From: Oxalobacteraceae bacterium OTU3CAMAD1
Lineage (GTDB): Bacteria > Pseudomonadota > Gammaproteobacteria > Burkholderiales > Burkholderiaceae_D
Length of the DNA: 64,000 nucleotides
Assembly (NCBI GenBank): GCA_024123915.1
Contig: CP099650.1
Span: 3,038,001-3,102,000 of the forward strand
Direction: 5' to 3'
Part shown: piece by piece, positions 26,479-34,301 of the stretch
Layout: each line of letters starts with the position of its first letter
Position numbering within the stretch: the first letter of the stretch is position 1
The notes under the pieces: model-generated
The model's input: the letters and a program-made list of their open reading frames with translations, nothing else
What the model was told of the DNA's origin: nothing
The model's database searches: none
Made by a program: the position numbers and the translations under genes

Positions 26479-26673
26479 TTAGTGCAGGTACCTCGGCGCA
26501 TGCTGGAGTTGATCCAGCTTGCGCTGCACCAGAGAGTACCAGGCCATCGCCCATTTGGACGCCAGCATCGATTCCTCCACCGTCGGCGCGGACATGGTTC
26601 GCTGAACCGCCATCATCTGGCGATGTAGGGCGCGCGCGGCGGGCGTATGTTTGGGGGCTTTTGAAGTATCCAT
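26479..26673 (-). CDS. Small hypothetical protein (64 residues)
   Basis: A basic helical peptide with a Trp-rich segment SKWAMAWYSLVQRKLDQL and no signal peptide. It fills part of the 402-bp gap between the Crp-like gene and the TonB receptor, on the opposite strand. No strong ribosome binding site is seen. Not recognised; could be spurious. Confidence 0.35.
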   Translation of the reverse strand: MDTSKAPKHTPAARALHRQMMAVQRTMSAPTVEESMLASKWAMAWYSLVQRKLDQLQHAPRYLH

Positions 26674-26844
26674 GGGTCTTATTGTGGCCTCGCCACAAAA
26701 CTCCGGCTGTGCGGTGTACCACGTTGGCGCACAGCTACTTTCTTTTCCAATTTTCTTCTAAGCAAGCTCGTTTATCTTCCTTTCCCAGTCTTTTTAGGGT
26801 CTATATACTGTTTTCTCATGGTATAGCCTGCTTAAAAAGGAAAA

Positions 26845-29121
26845 ATGATGGGGAAGAGGGATTATCGGGTCGCGGCCGTGTTGTCGGTTGGCGTCATCGC
26901 TGGCGCTCAGGCGCAGACATCAGCGCCGCCGCAGGATGGCGACCGGATAGAAAAAGTGGAGGTCACCGCGACGCGTTCCGCCAGCGCGGTCGACGTGCAG
27001 CAGGTGCCGGCGGCGATCACGGTGCTCAAGCCGGACAATCTGACCAAATATGGCCTCGGTAATCTGACAGATATCGCCAGCCTGGTGCCGGCGATGTCGG
27101 TCCAGGAGCAGGGGCCGGGCATCAACAACATCACAATGCGCGGCTTGGTCGTGCGGGGCATCGTCCCATCCGAGGTGCAGGATGCGTCGCTGGTCGCGGT
27201 GTACATCGACGACATGCCGGTGACACTGAAATCGTCCAATCCGGACCTGAAGGTGCTGGACCTGGAGCGCATCGAGGTGTTGCAAGGCCCGCAGGGAACA
27301 CTGTTCGGCGCCGGCGCGATGGCGGGCGCGGTCCGCCAGATCACCCAGAAACCCGATTTGACCGACTTATTCGGCTCTGTGGAGGCGGTGGGCTCCAGTA
27401 CCTCCAAATTTGGTGGTGCAAATCACAACCTGCGCGGCATGGTCAACCTGCCACTGAAAAGCGATGTGCTGGCACTTCGCCTGACCGCCTATACGGGCAA
27501 CGACTCCGGCTATATCCGCAACCAATATAACGGTGCCATCACCAACGCGGTCTCCACCAACCAGGGCAGGGCCGCAGTGCGCTTGAAGGCCTCGCGCGAC
27601 CTGGTGATCGACGCCAGCGTCACCGCCTCCAATGTCAAGGCTGGCGTCAACGACGCCTACGGCGATCTGGCGCCTTACACCACCTTTGCCCTCATCCCGC
27701 AGACCAGCAACGACAAACTGCAGCTGTATAACGTCGGCGTCAATTACGATTTGGGCGGCGCGCAGCTGGTTTCCTCGACTTCCTACCTGCATCGCGACAC
27801 GCTGTACGTGACATCGGCCCAGTATCCGGCGACAGCGTTCATCTTCGGCGGACAAAATCCGCTGATGCAGGCCGCCTACACGATCGGTAACAAGGTCGAG
27901 GACTTTGCGCAGGAGTTCCGCGTCAATTCCAAGGGCGAAGGGCCGTTCAAGTGGACCGCCGGCGCCTTCTTCGAGAAGGGCAAACGAAATACGCTGCAGG
28001 ATGAGCCGACGGTCGGTTTCGATGCGCGTTACGCCGCGACCCGCAACTTCCCGGGCTATAACTCGCAGATCAATGAACTGGCTTTCAATCCGGACGATTT
28101 CTTCTCGGGTGCGCAGAACACCAAATCGCGCCAGGCGGCGTTGTTCGCCGAAGCGACTTACACCGTCTGGGAAAAGCTGGACTTGACGGCCGGTGTTCGG
28201 CTGTTCCGTGGCACGCAGGACTTCGATCTGCGTTTCAGCGGCCTGTTCGGGAATTTGGTCGGCGCCACGCCGGCCGCGCCGGTCGGGCAGCCGACACTCA
28301 GCAACAGCAGCGCGACGTCGAAAGGTGCCAATCCGCGCTTCGTTGCCGCCTACCGTCTCGACCCGGACCACACACTCTACGCCTCGGCGGGCAAGGGCTT
28401 CCGCTATGGCGGCAACAACCAGCCGGTGCCTTTCAACTTCTGCGGCATCAACGCGCCGACCACTTTTGAACCGGATAGCCTCTGGAACTACGAGGTCGGC
28501 TCGAAAAACACGCTGCTCAACCACCGCATGACCTTCAACGCCAGCGCCTATGTGATCGAATGGAAGGACGTGCAGGTCTTCAACCGCCTGCCTTGCACCT
28601 ACTACTTCACGCAAAACGCCGGAAAGATCCGTAGCGAAGGCCTGGAGCTGGAAACAGCCTTCAAGCTGACGCGCCGCGCATCGGTGGGGTTGAGCGCTGC
28701 GTACAACCAAGCCTACGCCACGCGGACCGTGGTCACCGGCATCGCGGCGCAGAACATCCCCGAAGGTAGCCGCGTGCCGTACGCGCCTCGCTTGTCGGCC
28801 ACCGCGACCGCCAGCTACAGCATTCCCGTGCGCGGTTCGGACGAAGTGGGCATCTCCGCCAGCTATGCGTATCGCGGCGACGCCTACACCAACTTCGCGC
28901 CGGAGCAGGGCAGTTATGCGCGCATTCCGTCGTCGAACACGGTCAACGCCACGGTAACGTACAAGACCGGCGCCTACGAGGTCGGCCTGTTCGGCACCAA
29001 CCTGACCAACGGCGCCAAGGTGAGCGACGTCGTACCCAACAACATCGCCATCCAACCCGGCAATCTGGTGTACATGGCGCGTCCCCGCACCGTGGGACTG
29101 CGCGTAAAAGCGAGATTCTGA
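26845..29121 (+). CDS. TonB-dependent outer-membrane receptor
   Basis: 758 residues. A short signal peptide ends near AGAQAQT. The plug domain (EKVEVTATRSASAVDVQQVPAAITVL, IEVLQGPQGTLFGAGAMAGAV) is followed by a 22-strand barrel with a terminal Phe (LRVKARF). The FGAGAMAG version of the plug motif resembles receptors for organic ligands more than classical siderophore ones. AAAGGA precedes the tandem ATG. Overlaps the desaturase start by one base, forming a three-gene operon. Confidence 0.88.
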   Translation: MMGKRDYRVAAVLSVGVIAGAQAQTSAPPQDGDRIEKVEVTATRSASAVDVQQVPAAITVLKPDNLTKYGLGNLTDIASLVPAMSVQEQGPGINNITMRGLVVRGIVPSEVQDASLVAVYIDDMPVTLKSSNPDLKVLDLERIEVLQGPQGTLFGAGAMAGAVRQITQKPDLTDLFGSVEAVGSSTSKFGGANHNLRGMVNLPLKSDVLALRLTAYTGNDSGYIRNQYNGAITNAVSTNQGRAAVRLKASRDLVIDASVTASNVKAGVNDAYGDLAPYTTFALIPQTSNDKLQLYNVGVNYDLGGAQLVSSTSYLHRDTLYVTSAQYPATAFIFGGQNPLMQAAYTIGNKVEDFAQEFRVNSKGEGPFKWTAGAFFEKGKRNTLQDEPTVGFDARYAATRNFPGYNSQINELAFNPDDFFSGAQNTKSRQAALFAEATYTVWEKLDLTAGVRLFRGTQDFDLRFSGLFGNLVGATPAAPVGQPTLSNSSATSKGANPRFVAAYRLDPDHTLYASAGKGFRYGGNNQPVPFNFCGINAPTTFEPDSLWNYEVGSKNTLLNHRMTFNASAYVIEWKDVQVFNRLPCTYYFTQNAGKIRSEGLELETAFKLTRRASVGLSAAYNQAYATRTVVTGIAAQNIPEGSRVPYAPRLSATATASYSIPVRGSDEVGISASYAYRGDAYTNFAPEQGSYARIPSSNTVNATVTYKTGAYEVGLFGTNLTNGAKVSDVVPNNIAIQPGNLVYMARPRTVGLRVKARF

Positions 29122-30083
29122 TGTTGAAGCAGCGGCCCTCCGAGTATATCGATGCGCGTCAGCGCGGCGAGGTCGCTGCGGAACGGGGCCGCTTGCTATG
29201 GCTGGGCGAGTGGCCGACCTGGATGCTGATCGCCGTCATCCACGGCGGCTGGTTGCTGACGCTTGCATTTTGGCGTGAAATCGGCGCGGTGCCCGCCACG
29301 CTGCTGATGATCTGGTGGTGCGCCTGGTACATGTCGTTGCAGCACGAGCTGATACACGGCCATCCCACCCGTTGGCCGGCGGTGAACCGCCTGTTCGGCT
29401 ATCTGCCGCTGGCGGTCTGGTATCCGTATGGGTTGTACCGGGATAGCCATCTTCGCCACCACAACGACTTTCATTTGACGATGCCGGCGCTGGACACCGA
29501 GAGCAATTACGTCGCCCCCGCGCGGTGGGCGGCCATGAGCAAGCCTTTGCGCGCGCTGCACTGGTTTAACAAGACCTTTTGGGGACGAATGCTCGTCGGA
29601 CCCGCGCTGGCTGTCACCGGCGCTTGGGTCGAGGCGGTGCGCGAGCCGTTGCGCGGCGACTGGCGCAACGTGCCGATGTGGCTCGGGCATCTCGTCATGC
29701 TGGCGGCGATGTTGTGGTGGGTGCGGTCGGCCTTCGGCGTCGAGCCGCTGTACTATTTGTTGGCGATCTCGTATCCGGCACAATCGCTGGCGATGGTGCG
29801 TTCCTACTATGAACACCGGCCGGCGGCGGATCACAAGCAGCGCATCGTGCTCAACGAAGCCGGCTTTGTTTGGCGCGTGCTGTTCCTGAATAATAACCTG
29901 CACCTGGTTCATCACGACCTGCCTTCAGTGCCGTGGTATTTGCTGCCGCGTGTCTACAAGGCGCGGCAACTGGCTTACAATACGCGCAGTGGCGGCTTTC
30001 ATGTCCAGGGTTACGGACGGTTGATGCGCCGCTTTGGTTTCGGCGCGATCGACGCGCCGGTTCATCCCCATATGCCGGATTAG
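29121..30083 (+). CDS. Membrane fatty-acid-desaturase-type di-iron enzyme
   Basis: 320 residues with hydrophobic spans and three histidine clusters: HELIHGH (75-81), HLRHH (110-114) and HLVHH (261-265), as in acyl desaturases and related membrane hydroxylases. ATG overlaps the receptor stop (TGATG). Operon position between a TonB receptor and a PhnD-like protein is unusual for lipid metabolism; it may oxidise the imported compound. Confidence 0.8.
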   Translation: MLKQRPSEYIDARQRGEVAAERGRLLWLGEWPTWMLIAVIHGGWLLTLAFWREIGAVPATLLMIWWCAWYMSLQHELIHGHPTRWPAVNRLFGYLPLAVWYPYGLYRDSHLRHHNDFHLTMPALDTESNYVAPARWAAMSKPLRALHWFNKTFWGRMLVGPALAVTGAWVEAVREPLRGDWRNVPMWLGHLVMLAAMLWWVRSAFGVEPLYYLLAISYPAQSLAMVRSYYEHRPAADHKQRIVLNEAGFVWRVLFLNNNLHLVHHDLPSVPWYLLPRVYKARQLAYNTRSGGFHVQGYGRLMRRFGFGAIDAPVHPHMPD

Positions 30084-30087
30084 CCAA

Positions 30088-30876
30088 ATGACCTGGATAG
30101 CCGCTCTGCCGATGTACAACGTCTCCGCGCGGCTTGGGCAGGCGTATGAGGACTTGCTGGTGACCCTTGCGGAGGAGACCGGGCAGGCGGTGTCGCTGGA
30201 ATCGCCTTCGGACTTGCCGGCGTTTTGGCGGCGGCGTGATCTGCTGCTTAGCCAGACTTGCGGTTATCCCTATATGACCCAGTTGCGCGGCGAGGTGACA
30301 TTGGTCGCCACGCCTTGCTACGATTTCGCCGGGTGTTCGGGTAGCGATTATTCGAGCGTGATCGTGGTGCGCGAGGGGGCGGAGGTCGATGTGCTGGCCG
30401 ATGCGGTCGGGATGGTCGCGGTGGTCAATGATTTGAACTCCAATAGCGGGATGAATGTGCTGCGCCATGCGGTGGCGCCGCTGGCGCGGGGCGGGCGGTT
30501 TTTCGGCAGGGTGATTCAGTCGGGTAGCCATGCCGCCAGCGTGCGCATGGTGCGCCAGGGCGCGGCCGATATCGCGGCGGTCGATTGTGTCACCTGGGGG
30601 TATCTGACGCGGGAGGATTCCGGGGCGATGAGGGGGCTGAAGGTGTTGCGGTATTCGGTGGCGTCGCCTGGGTTGCCTTTGGTTGCGGGTGGCGCTGTGG
30701 AGCAGGAGTTGGTGCTGCGGCTGCGCGGGGCTTTGTTGCGGCCCGGTGCGAGGTTGCGGGAGTTGATGGAAGTGTTGAGTATCAGCGGCTTTGAATATCG
30801 TGGCGATGCCGATTACGAACGCATTCTTCAGCTTCAAACGGAGGCAGAGGCGGCGGGTTATCCGGGGATCACGTAG
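30088..30876 (+). CDS. PhnD/SsuA-family binding-protein-like protein without signal peptide
   Basis: 262 residues resembling PhnD-type binding proteins (DLLLSQTCGYPYMTQL, LVATPCYDFAGCSGSDYSSVIVV, VNDLNSNSGMNVLRHAV, QGAADIAAVDCVTWGYL). It starts MTWIAALPMYN with no leader, so it should be cytoplasmic. It begins 5 bp after the desaturase. The last codons (ACG TAG) are the first bases of a REP-like element, so the C-terminus has been set by the repeat. Confidence 0.72.
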   Translation: MTWIAALPMYNVSARLGQAYEDLLVTLAEETGQAVSLESPSDLPAFWRRRDLLLSQTCGYPYMTQLRGEVTLVATPCYDFAGCSGSDYSSVIVVREGAEVDVLADAVGMVAVVNDLNSNSGMNVLRHAVAPLARGGRFFGRVIQSGSHAASVRMVRQGAADIAAVDCVTWGYLTREDSGAMRGLKVLRYSVASPGLPLVAGGAVEQELVLRLRGALLRPGARLRELMEVLSISGFEYRGDADYERILQLQTEAEAAGYPGIT

Positions 30877-30967
30877 GGCGGATTAGCGAAGCGTAATCGG
30901 CCAATGCGTGCGCCGTCGACGGCCCACAGATGGCCGATTACGGCGTTCCGCCTAATCCGCCCTACGT
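30871..30967. repeat. REP/BIME-like inverted pair
   Basis: ACGTAGGGCGGATTAG (30871-30886) and its exact complement (30952-30967) enclose an inner pair TAATCGGCCA / TGGCCGATTA. The element sits between convergent genes and supplies the stop codon of the PhnD-like gene. The same element in opposite orientation is at 55950-56044. Confidence 0.8.
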
Positions 30968-30976
30968 GTCTCCGCG

Positions 30977-31942
30977 CTATTTAGCGCCGCGCCACAGCGG
31001 CACGGCCGTCGCATCCAGCTTGCGCGGCAGCAGGCTCTCGCCGTAAAACGCATCCGCAATCCGCTGCTGCTCCCCCAGCGCATCCTTCTGCACCAGCCGC
31101 ACATCGTAGCTGCGCCGGCTATTGGCCAGTTCCACCGTCTTCGCATCCAAGCCCCACGCCGGCGCCAGGAGCTCGGACGCCTCCTTCGGCGACTGCTTGA
31201 CCCACTTCCCGGTCTTGCGCAAGGCCTCAAAAACCACCGCCAGAACATCCGAACGCGCCTCCGCATAGCTGGTCGCGGCCAGATAGTAGCGCTGGTAGTC
31301 GGCGATATTGCGGCCGTCCGCCAAAATCTTCACCGACGACTGCCGCTGCACGCCGGCCAGGTACGGGTCCCAGGTCACCCACGCTGCGACACTGCCACGC
31401 TCGAACGCCGCGCGGCCATCGGCCGGTGTCAGATACGCAGGTTCGATATCCTTGAAACGCAAGCCCGCCTTGTCCAGCGCCGCGATCAGCAGATAGTGGC
31501 TGCCGGCCGCCTTAGTCAGCGCGATCTTCTTCCCCTTTAAATCAGCCACCGTCGCATACGGCGCGTCGGCGCGCACGACGATCGCCTGTGCAGATGGTGA
31601 CGGCGACTCCTGCGCAAAATAGGTTAGCTGCGCGCCGGCCGCCTGCGCAAAGACGGGCACGGTGTCCGCCACGTCCGCGCTCAAATCCACGCCGCCGACA
31701 TTGAGCGCCTCCAGCAGCGGCAGGCCGCTGGAGAACTCATGCCAACTGACTTTGACGCCCAGCGGCGCGAGATCCTGTTCCAGTTGGCCGCGCACCTTGA
31801 GGATGGTGAGCAGGGTGGATGACTTCTGATAGCCGATGCGCAGCGTCGACGGTTTTTGCGCCATCGCAGGCAAGGAAGCCAGTGGCAGCAAGGATGTCAG
31901 CGCAAACAGGGATAGCACGGTACGGCGGCGCGGGGTGAACAT
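30977..31942 (-). CDS. Aliphatic-sulfonate-type ABC substrate-binding protein (SsuA-like)
   Basis: 321 residues. An RR-containing leader ends at PAMA; the mature protein begins QKPSTLRIGYQKSSTLLTILKVRG as in SsuA. Further features are VSWHEFSSGLPLLEALNVGGVDLS and AAWVTWDPYLAGVQR. GGAG precedes the ATG. Its transporter partners are probably ssuC and ssuB, 6 kb away at 37819-39542. Divergent from the amine oxidase operon across a shared promoter region. Confidence 0.85.
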   Translation of the reverse strand: MFTPRRRTVLSLFALTSLLPLASLPAMAQKPSTLRIGYQKSSTLLTILKVRGQLEQDLAPLGVKVSWHEFSSGLPLLEALNVGGVDLSADVADTVPVFAQAAGAQLTYFAQESPSPSAQAIVVRADAPYATVADLKGKKIALTKAAGSHYLLIAALDKAGLRFKDIEPAYLTPADGRAAFERGSVAAWVTWDPYLAGVQRQSSVKILADGRNIADYQRYYLAATSYAEARSDVLAVVFEALRKTGKWVKQSPKEASELLAPAWGLDAKTVELANSRRSYDVRLVQKDALGEQQRIADAFYGESLLPRKLDATAVPLWRGAK

Positions 31943-32054
31943 GAAGGCTCCGGAAGTTGGTTATCTTTCGATTGTAGGTCGCCTGTGGCAGGCGCCGGAA
32001 CGAATGGTTTCGCGTTTGGATATAGTGCCAGCAGATATCGTCCGCGTAAATACA

Positions 32055-32109
32055 TTATTCTCAAAATTCATATTTGAATATGATAAACAATTAGTTTCTA
32101 CATAATTAT
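32055..32109. promoter_or_regulatory. AT-rich promoter element, copy A
   Basis: A 55-bp block in the divergent gap between the SsuA-like and amine oxidase genes. It matches 37697-37751 at 42 of 55 positions, with identical core AAACAATTAGTTT (32085-32097) and ACATAAT (32100-32106). A weak -35/-10 pair follows toward the oxidase. Probably an activator site for sulfur-responsive control. Confidence 0.6.
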
Positions 32110-32156
32110 CCGCGTCATAAGATCGCTCCAACTTGACCAATTTGTGGAGCTGATTT

Positions 32157-33746
32157 ATGACAGTATCGCGTCGGACCTTCCTCGTGCAACTTGCTGCGAC
32201 CAGCGGCTACGCCGCCGCAACCGCCGCGATGACGACCCTGGGATTGGGCGCGCCGGCGATCGCGGCTGCCCGCCAAACCGCCGGCTTGCAGTTGACGCCC
32301 GGCTCGGGAAAAGGCTTGCGCGTCCTTGTGCTGGGTGCGGGCATCGCCGGCCTGGTGTCGGCCTACGAATTGCGTAAAGCGGGCTACGAGGTGCAGGTGG
32401 TGGAAGCGCGTGACCGCGTCGGCGGCCGTAATTGGACCATCCGTAACGGCACCCGCATCGAGTACGATGATGGTACCGCGCAGACCGCCGAATTCGAGCC
32501 GGACCACTATTTCAACGCGGGGCCGGCGCGTTTGCCCAGCCATCACCAGACCATCCTCGGATACTGCCGCGAGTTCGGCGTCGAGCTGGAGGCGGAGGTC
32601 AACACCAGCCGCAGCGCCTATTTTCTGCCCGATGCGGCCAAAGGCGGCCAGCCGATCCAGCTGCGGCGCGCCATCAACGACGCGCGCGGCCATATCTCCG
32701 AGCTGTTGGCCAAGTCGGTCAATCGCGGCGCGCTGGATCAGGAGCTGAGTACAGACGACCGCGCGCGGCTGGTCGAATTCCTCAAGGTCTATGGCGACCT
32801 GACGCCGAAGGCGGAGTTCAAGGGCACCGAGCGTTCCGGCTATAAGGTCTTTCCGGGATCGGCGGAGCAGGTGGGCGAACGCCAGGAACCGCTATCGCTG
32901 GAGGCCTTGCTCGACCCGGATCTGTGGACGTCGCTGATTTTCGACGAACTGCTGATCTTCCAACCGACGATGCTGCAACCGGTCGGCGGCATGGACCGCA
33001 TCCCGCATGCGTTCCACGAACGGCTGAAGGATGTCGTGAGGCTGAACACCGAGGTCAAGGCCATTCGCAACAAGCCGACCGGCGTCGATGTCACGGTGCG
33101 CGACCGCGCCAGCGGCAAGGCGCAGGTATTGTCGGCCGATTTCGCCATCACGACTTTCCCTTTGCCGGTGCTGGCGCTGGTCGACACCAACTTCTCGCCG
33201 GAGGTGAAAGCCGCGATCTCCGGCGTCCACTACGACACCGCCAGCAAGATCGCCTGGCAGTCGCGCCGCTTCTGGGAGACGGATACCCATATCTACGGCG
33301 GCATTTCCATCGTCAAGCACGAGACAGGGCTGATCTGGTATCCCAGCGGCGGTTTTCATAAGGCCAGCGGCGTGCTGGTTGGTTGCTACAACATCGGCCA
33401 GGCCGCGCGCGACTTTACCGCCAAAACCCTTGCGGCGCAATTCGCTTCTTCGCGCGGCGTTATCGACCGCGTGCATCCGGGACGGGGCGCCGAACTGCAG
33501 CGCCCCGTCAGCGTGGCCTGGCACAAGGTGCCGTACAGCCTCGGGTCGTGGGTGCATTGGGCCACGCCGGCGGAAAAGGAATACACATTGCTGAATAAGC
33601 CGGAAGGGCGCGTCCACTTCGCCGGCGAGTACCTGAGCCAGATTGGCGCCTGGCAGGAGGGTGCCGCGCTGTCGGCCCACCATGCGATCGCCGCCATCGC
33701 ACACCGCGTAGCCGCCGGCGCCACCGTCGCCAAGCGCGCAGCCTGA
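32157..33746 (+). CDS. Tat-exported FAD amine oxidase
   Basis: 529 residues. Twin-arginine leader (SRRTFLVQLAATSG) ends near APAIAA. An FAD-binding motif follows (VLVLGAGIAGLVSAYELRKAG, then VEARDRVGGR), and a C-terminal FAD segment FAGEYLSQIGAWQEGAALS typical of the monoamine / L-amino-acid oxidase family. It would oxidise an amine or amino acid in the periplasm, releasing an imine, H2O2 and ammonia. GGAG precedes the ATG. The next gene encodes an exported RidA, which deals with reactive imines. Confidence 0.85.
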   Translation: MTVSRRTFLVQLAATSGYAAATAAMTTLGLGAPAIAAARQTAGLQLTPGSGKGLRVLVLGAGIAGLVSAYELRKAGYEVQVVEARDRVGGRNWTIRNGTRIEYDDGTAQTAEFEPDHYFNAGPARLPSHHQTILGYCREFGVELEAEVNTSRSAYFLPDAAKGGQPIQLRRAINDARGHISELLAKSVNRGALDQELSTDDRARLVEFLKVYGDLTPKAEFKGTERSGYKVFPGSAEQVGERQEPLSLEALLDPDLWTSLIFDELLIFQPTMLQPVGGMDRIPHAFHERLKDVVRLNTEVKAIRNKPTGVDVTVRDRASGKAQVLSADFAITTFPLPVLALVDTNFSPEVKAAISGVHYDTASKIAWQSRRFWETDTHIYGGISIVKHETGLIWYPSGGFHKASGVLVGCYNIGQAARDFTAKTLAAQFASSRGVIDRVHPGRGAELQRPVSVAWHKVPYSLGSWVHWATPAEKEYTLLNKPEGRVHFAGEYLSQIGAWQEGAALSAHHAIAAIAHRVAAGATVAKRAA

Positions 33747-33771
33747 TTTTTTTCACTAGAGAGAGCACACC

Positions 33772-34272
33772 ATGAAAACCACCGCAAAAGTACTATTCGC
33801 AAGCCTGTTGTTGTCCAGCGCCGCCGCGCAAGCGCAGCAGATCAAGCGCACGCCCATCCCCAATTCCAATTTCCCTATCTCGGTCGCCGTCACGGTGCCG
33901 GCAAACGCGGAAACCATCTATTTCAGCGGCGTGCTGCCGGACGTCGCCGACACCGCCGCGCCGAAGGGAACGCCGGCCGCCTATGGCAGTACCGAGACGC
34001 AGACCGCGTCGGTGCTGCGCAAGCTGCAGGCCGCGCTGGCGGCAGAAGGCCTGACCTTCGGCGATGTCGTCTCGCTGCGGGTGTTCCTTGTGGGCGATCC
34101 GAAGCTGGATAACAAGCTCGATTTCAACGGCTTGAATACCTCCTTCGGCCAATTCTTCGGTACCGCCGCGCAGCCGGCCAAGCCGGCCCGTACCGCCTTG
34201 CAGGTCGCCGCGCTGCCGCTGCCTGGCGCCCTGGTGGAGATCGACCTGGTCGCCGCCCGCGTCAAGCCATAA
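33772..34272 (+). CDS. Exported RidA-family enamine/imine deaminase
   Basis: 166 residues with signal peptide (MKTTAKVLFASLLLSSAAAQA) and one YjgF/RidA domain. The family Arg that holds the substrate carboxylate is Arg140 in PARTALQVAALP, and the conserved acid is Glu156 in LVEIDLVA. It likely hydrolyses imine products of the upstream oxidase outside the cytoplasm. Most RidA proteins are cytosolic, so the leader is notable. Located 25 bp after the oxidase. Confidence 0.85.
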   Translation: MKTTAKVLFASLLLSSAAAQAQQIKRTPIPNSNFPISVAVTVPANAETIYFSGVLPDVADTAAPKGTPAAYGSTETQTASVLRKLQAALAAEGLTFGDVVSLRVFLVGDPKLDNKLDFNGLNTSFGQFFGTAAQPAKPARTALQVAALPLPGALVEIDLVAARVKP

Positions 34273-34301
34273 CTTTTTATATCCTCCAGGAGCTGAACCG
34301 C

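Noticed and set aside
27367..29055. A 562-codon minus-strand open frame within the TonB receptor at 26845.
   Set aside because: An antisense artefact of high GC third positions.
31980..31994. CGCCTG-TGG-CAGGCG hairpin in the leader of the SsuA-like gene, considered as a riboswitch or attenuator.
   Set aside because: A short isolated hairpin with no conserved riboswitch core or T-run.
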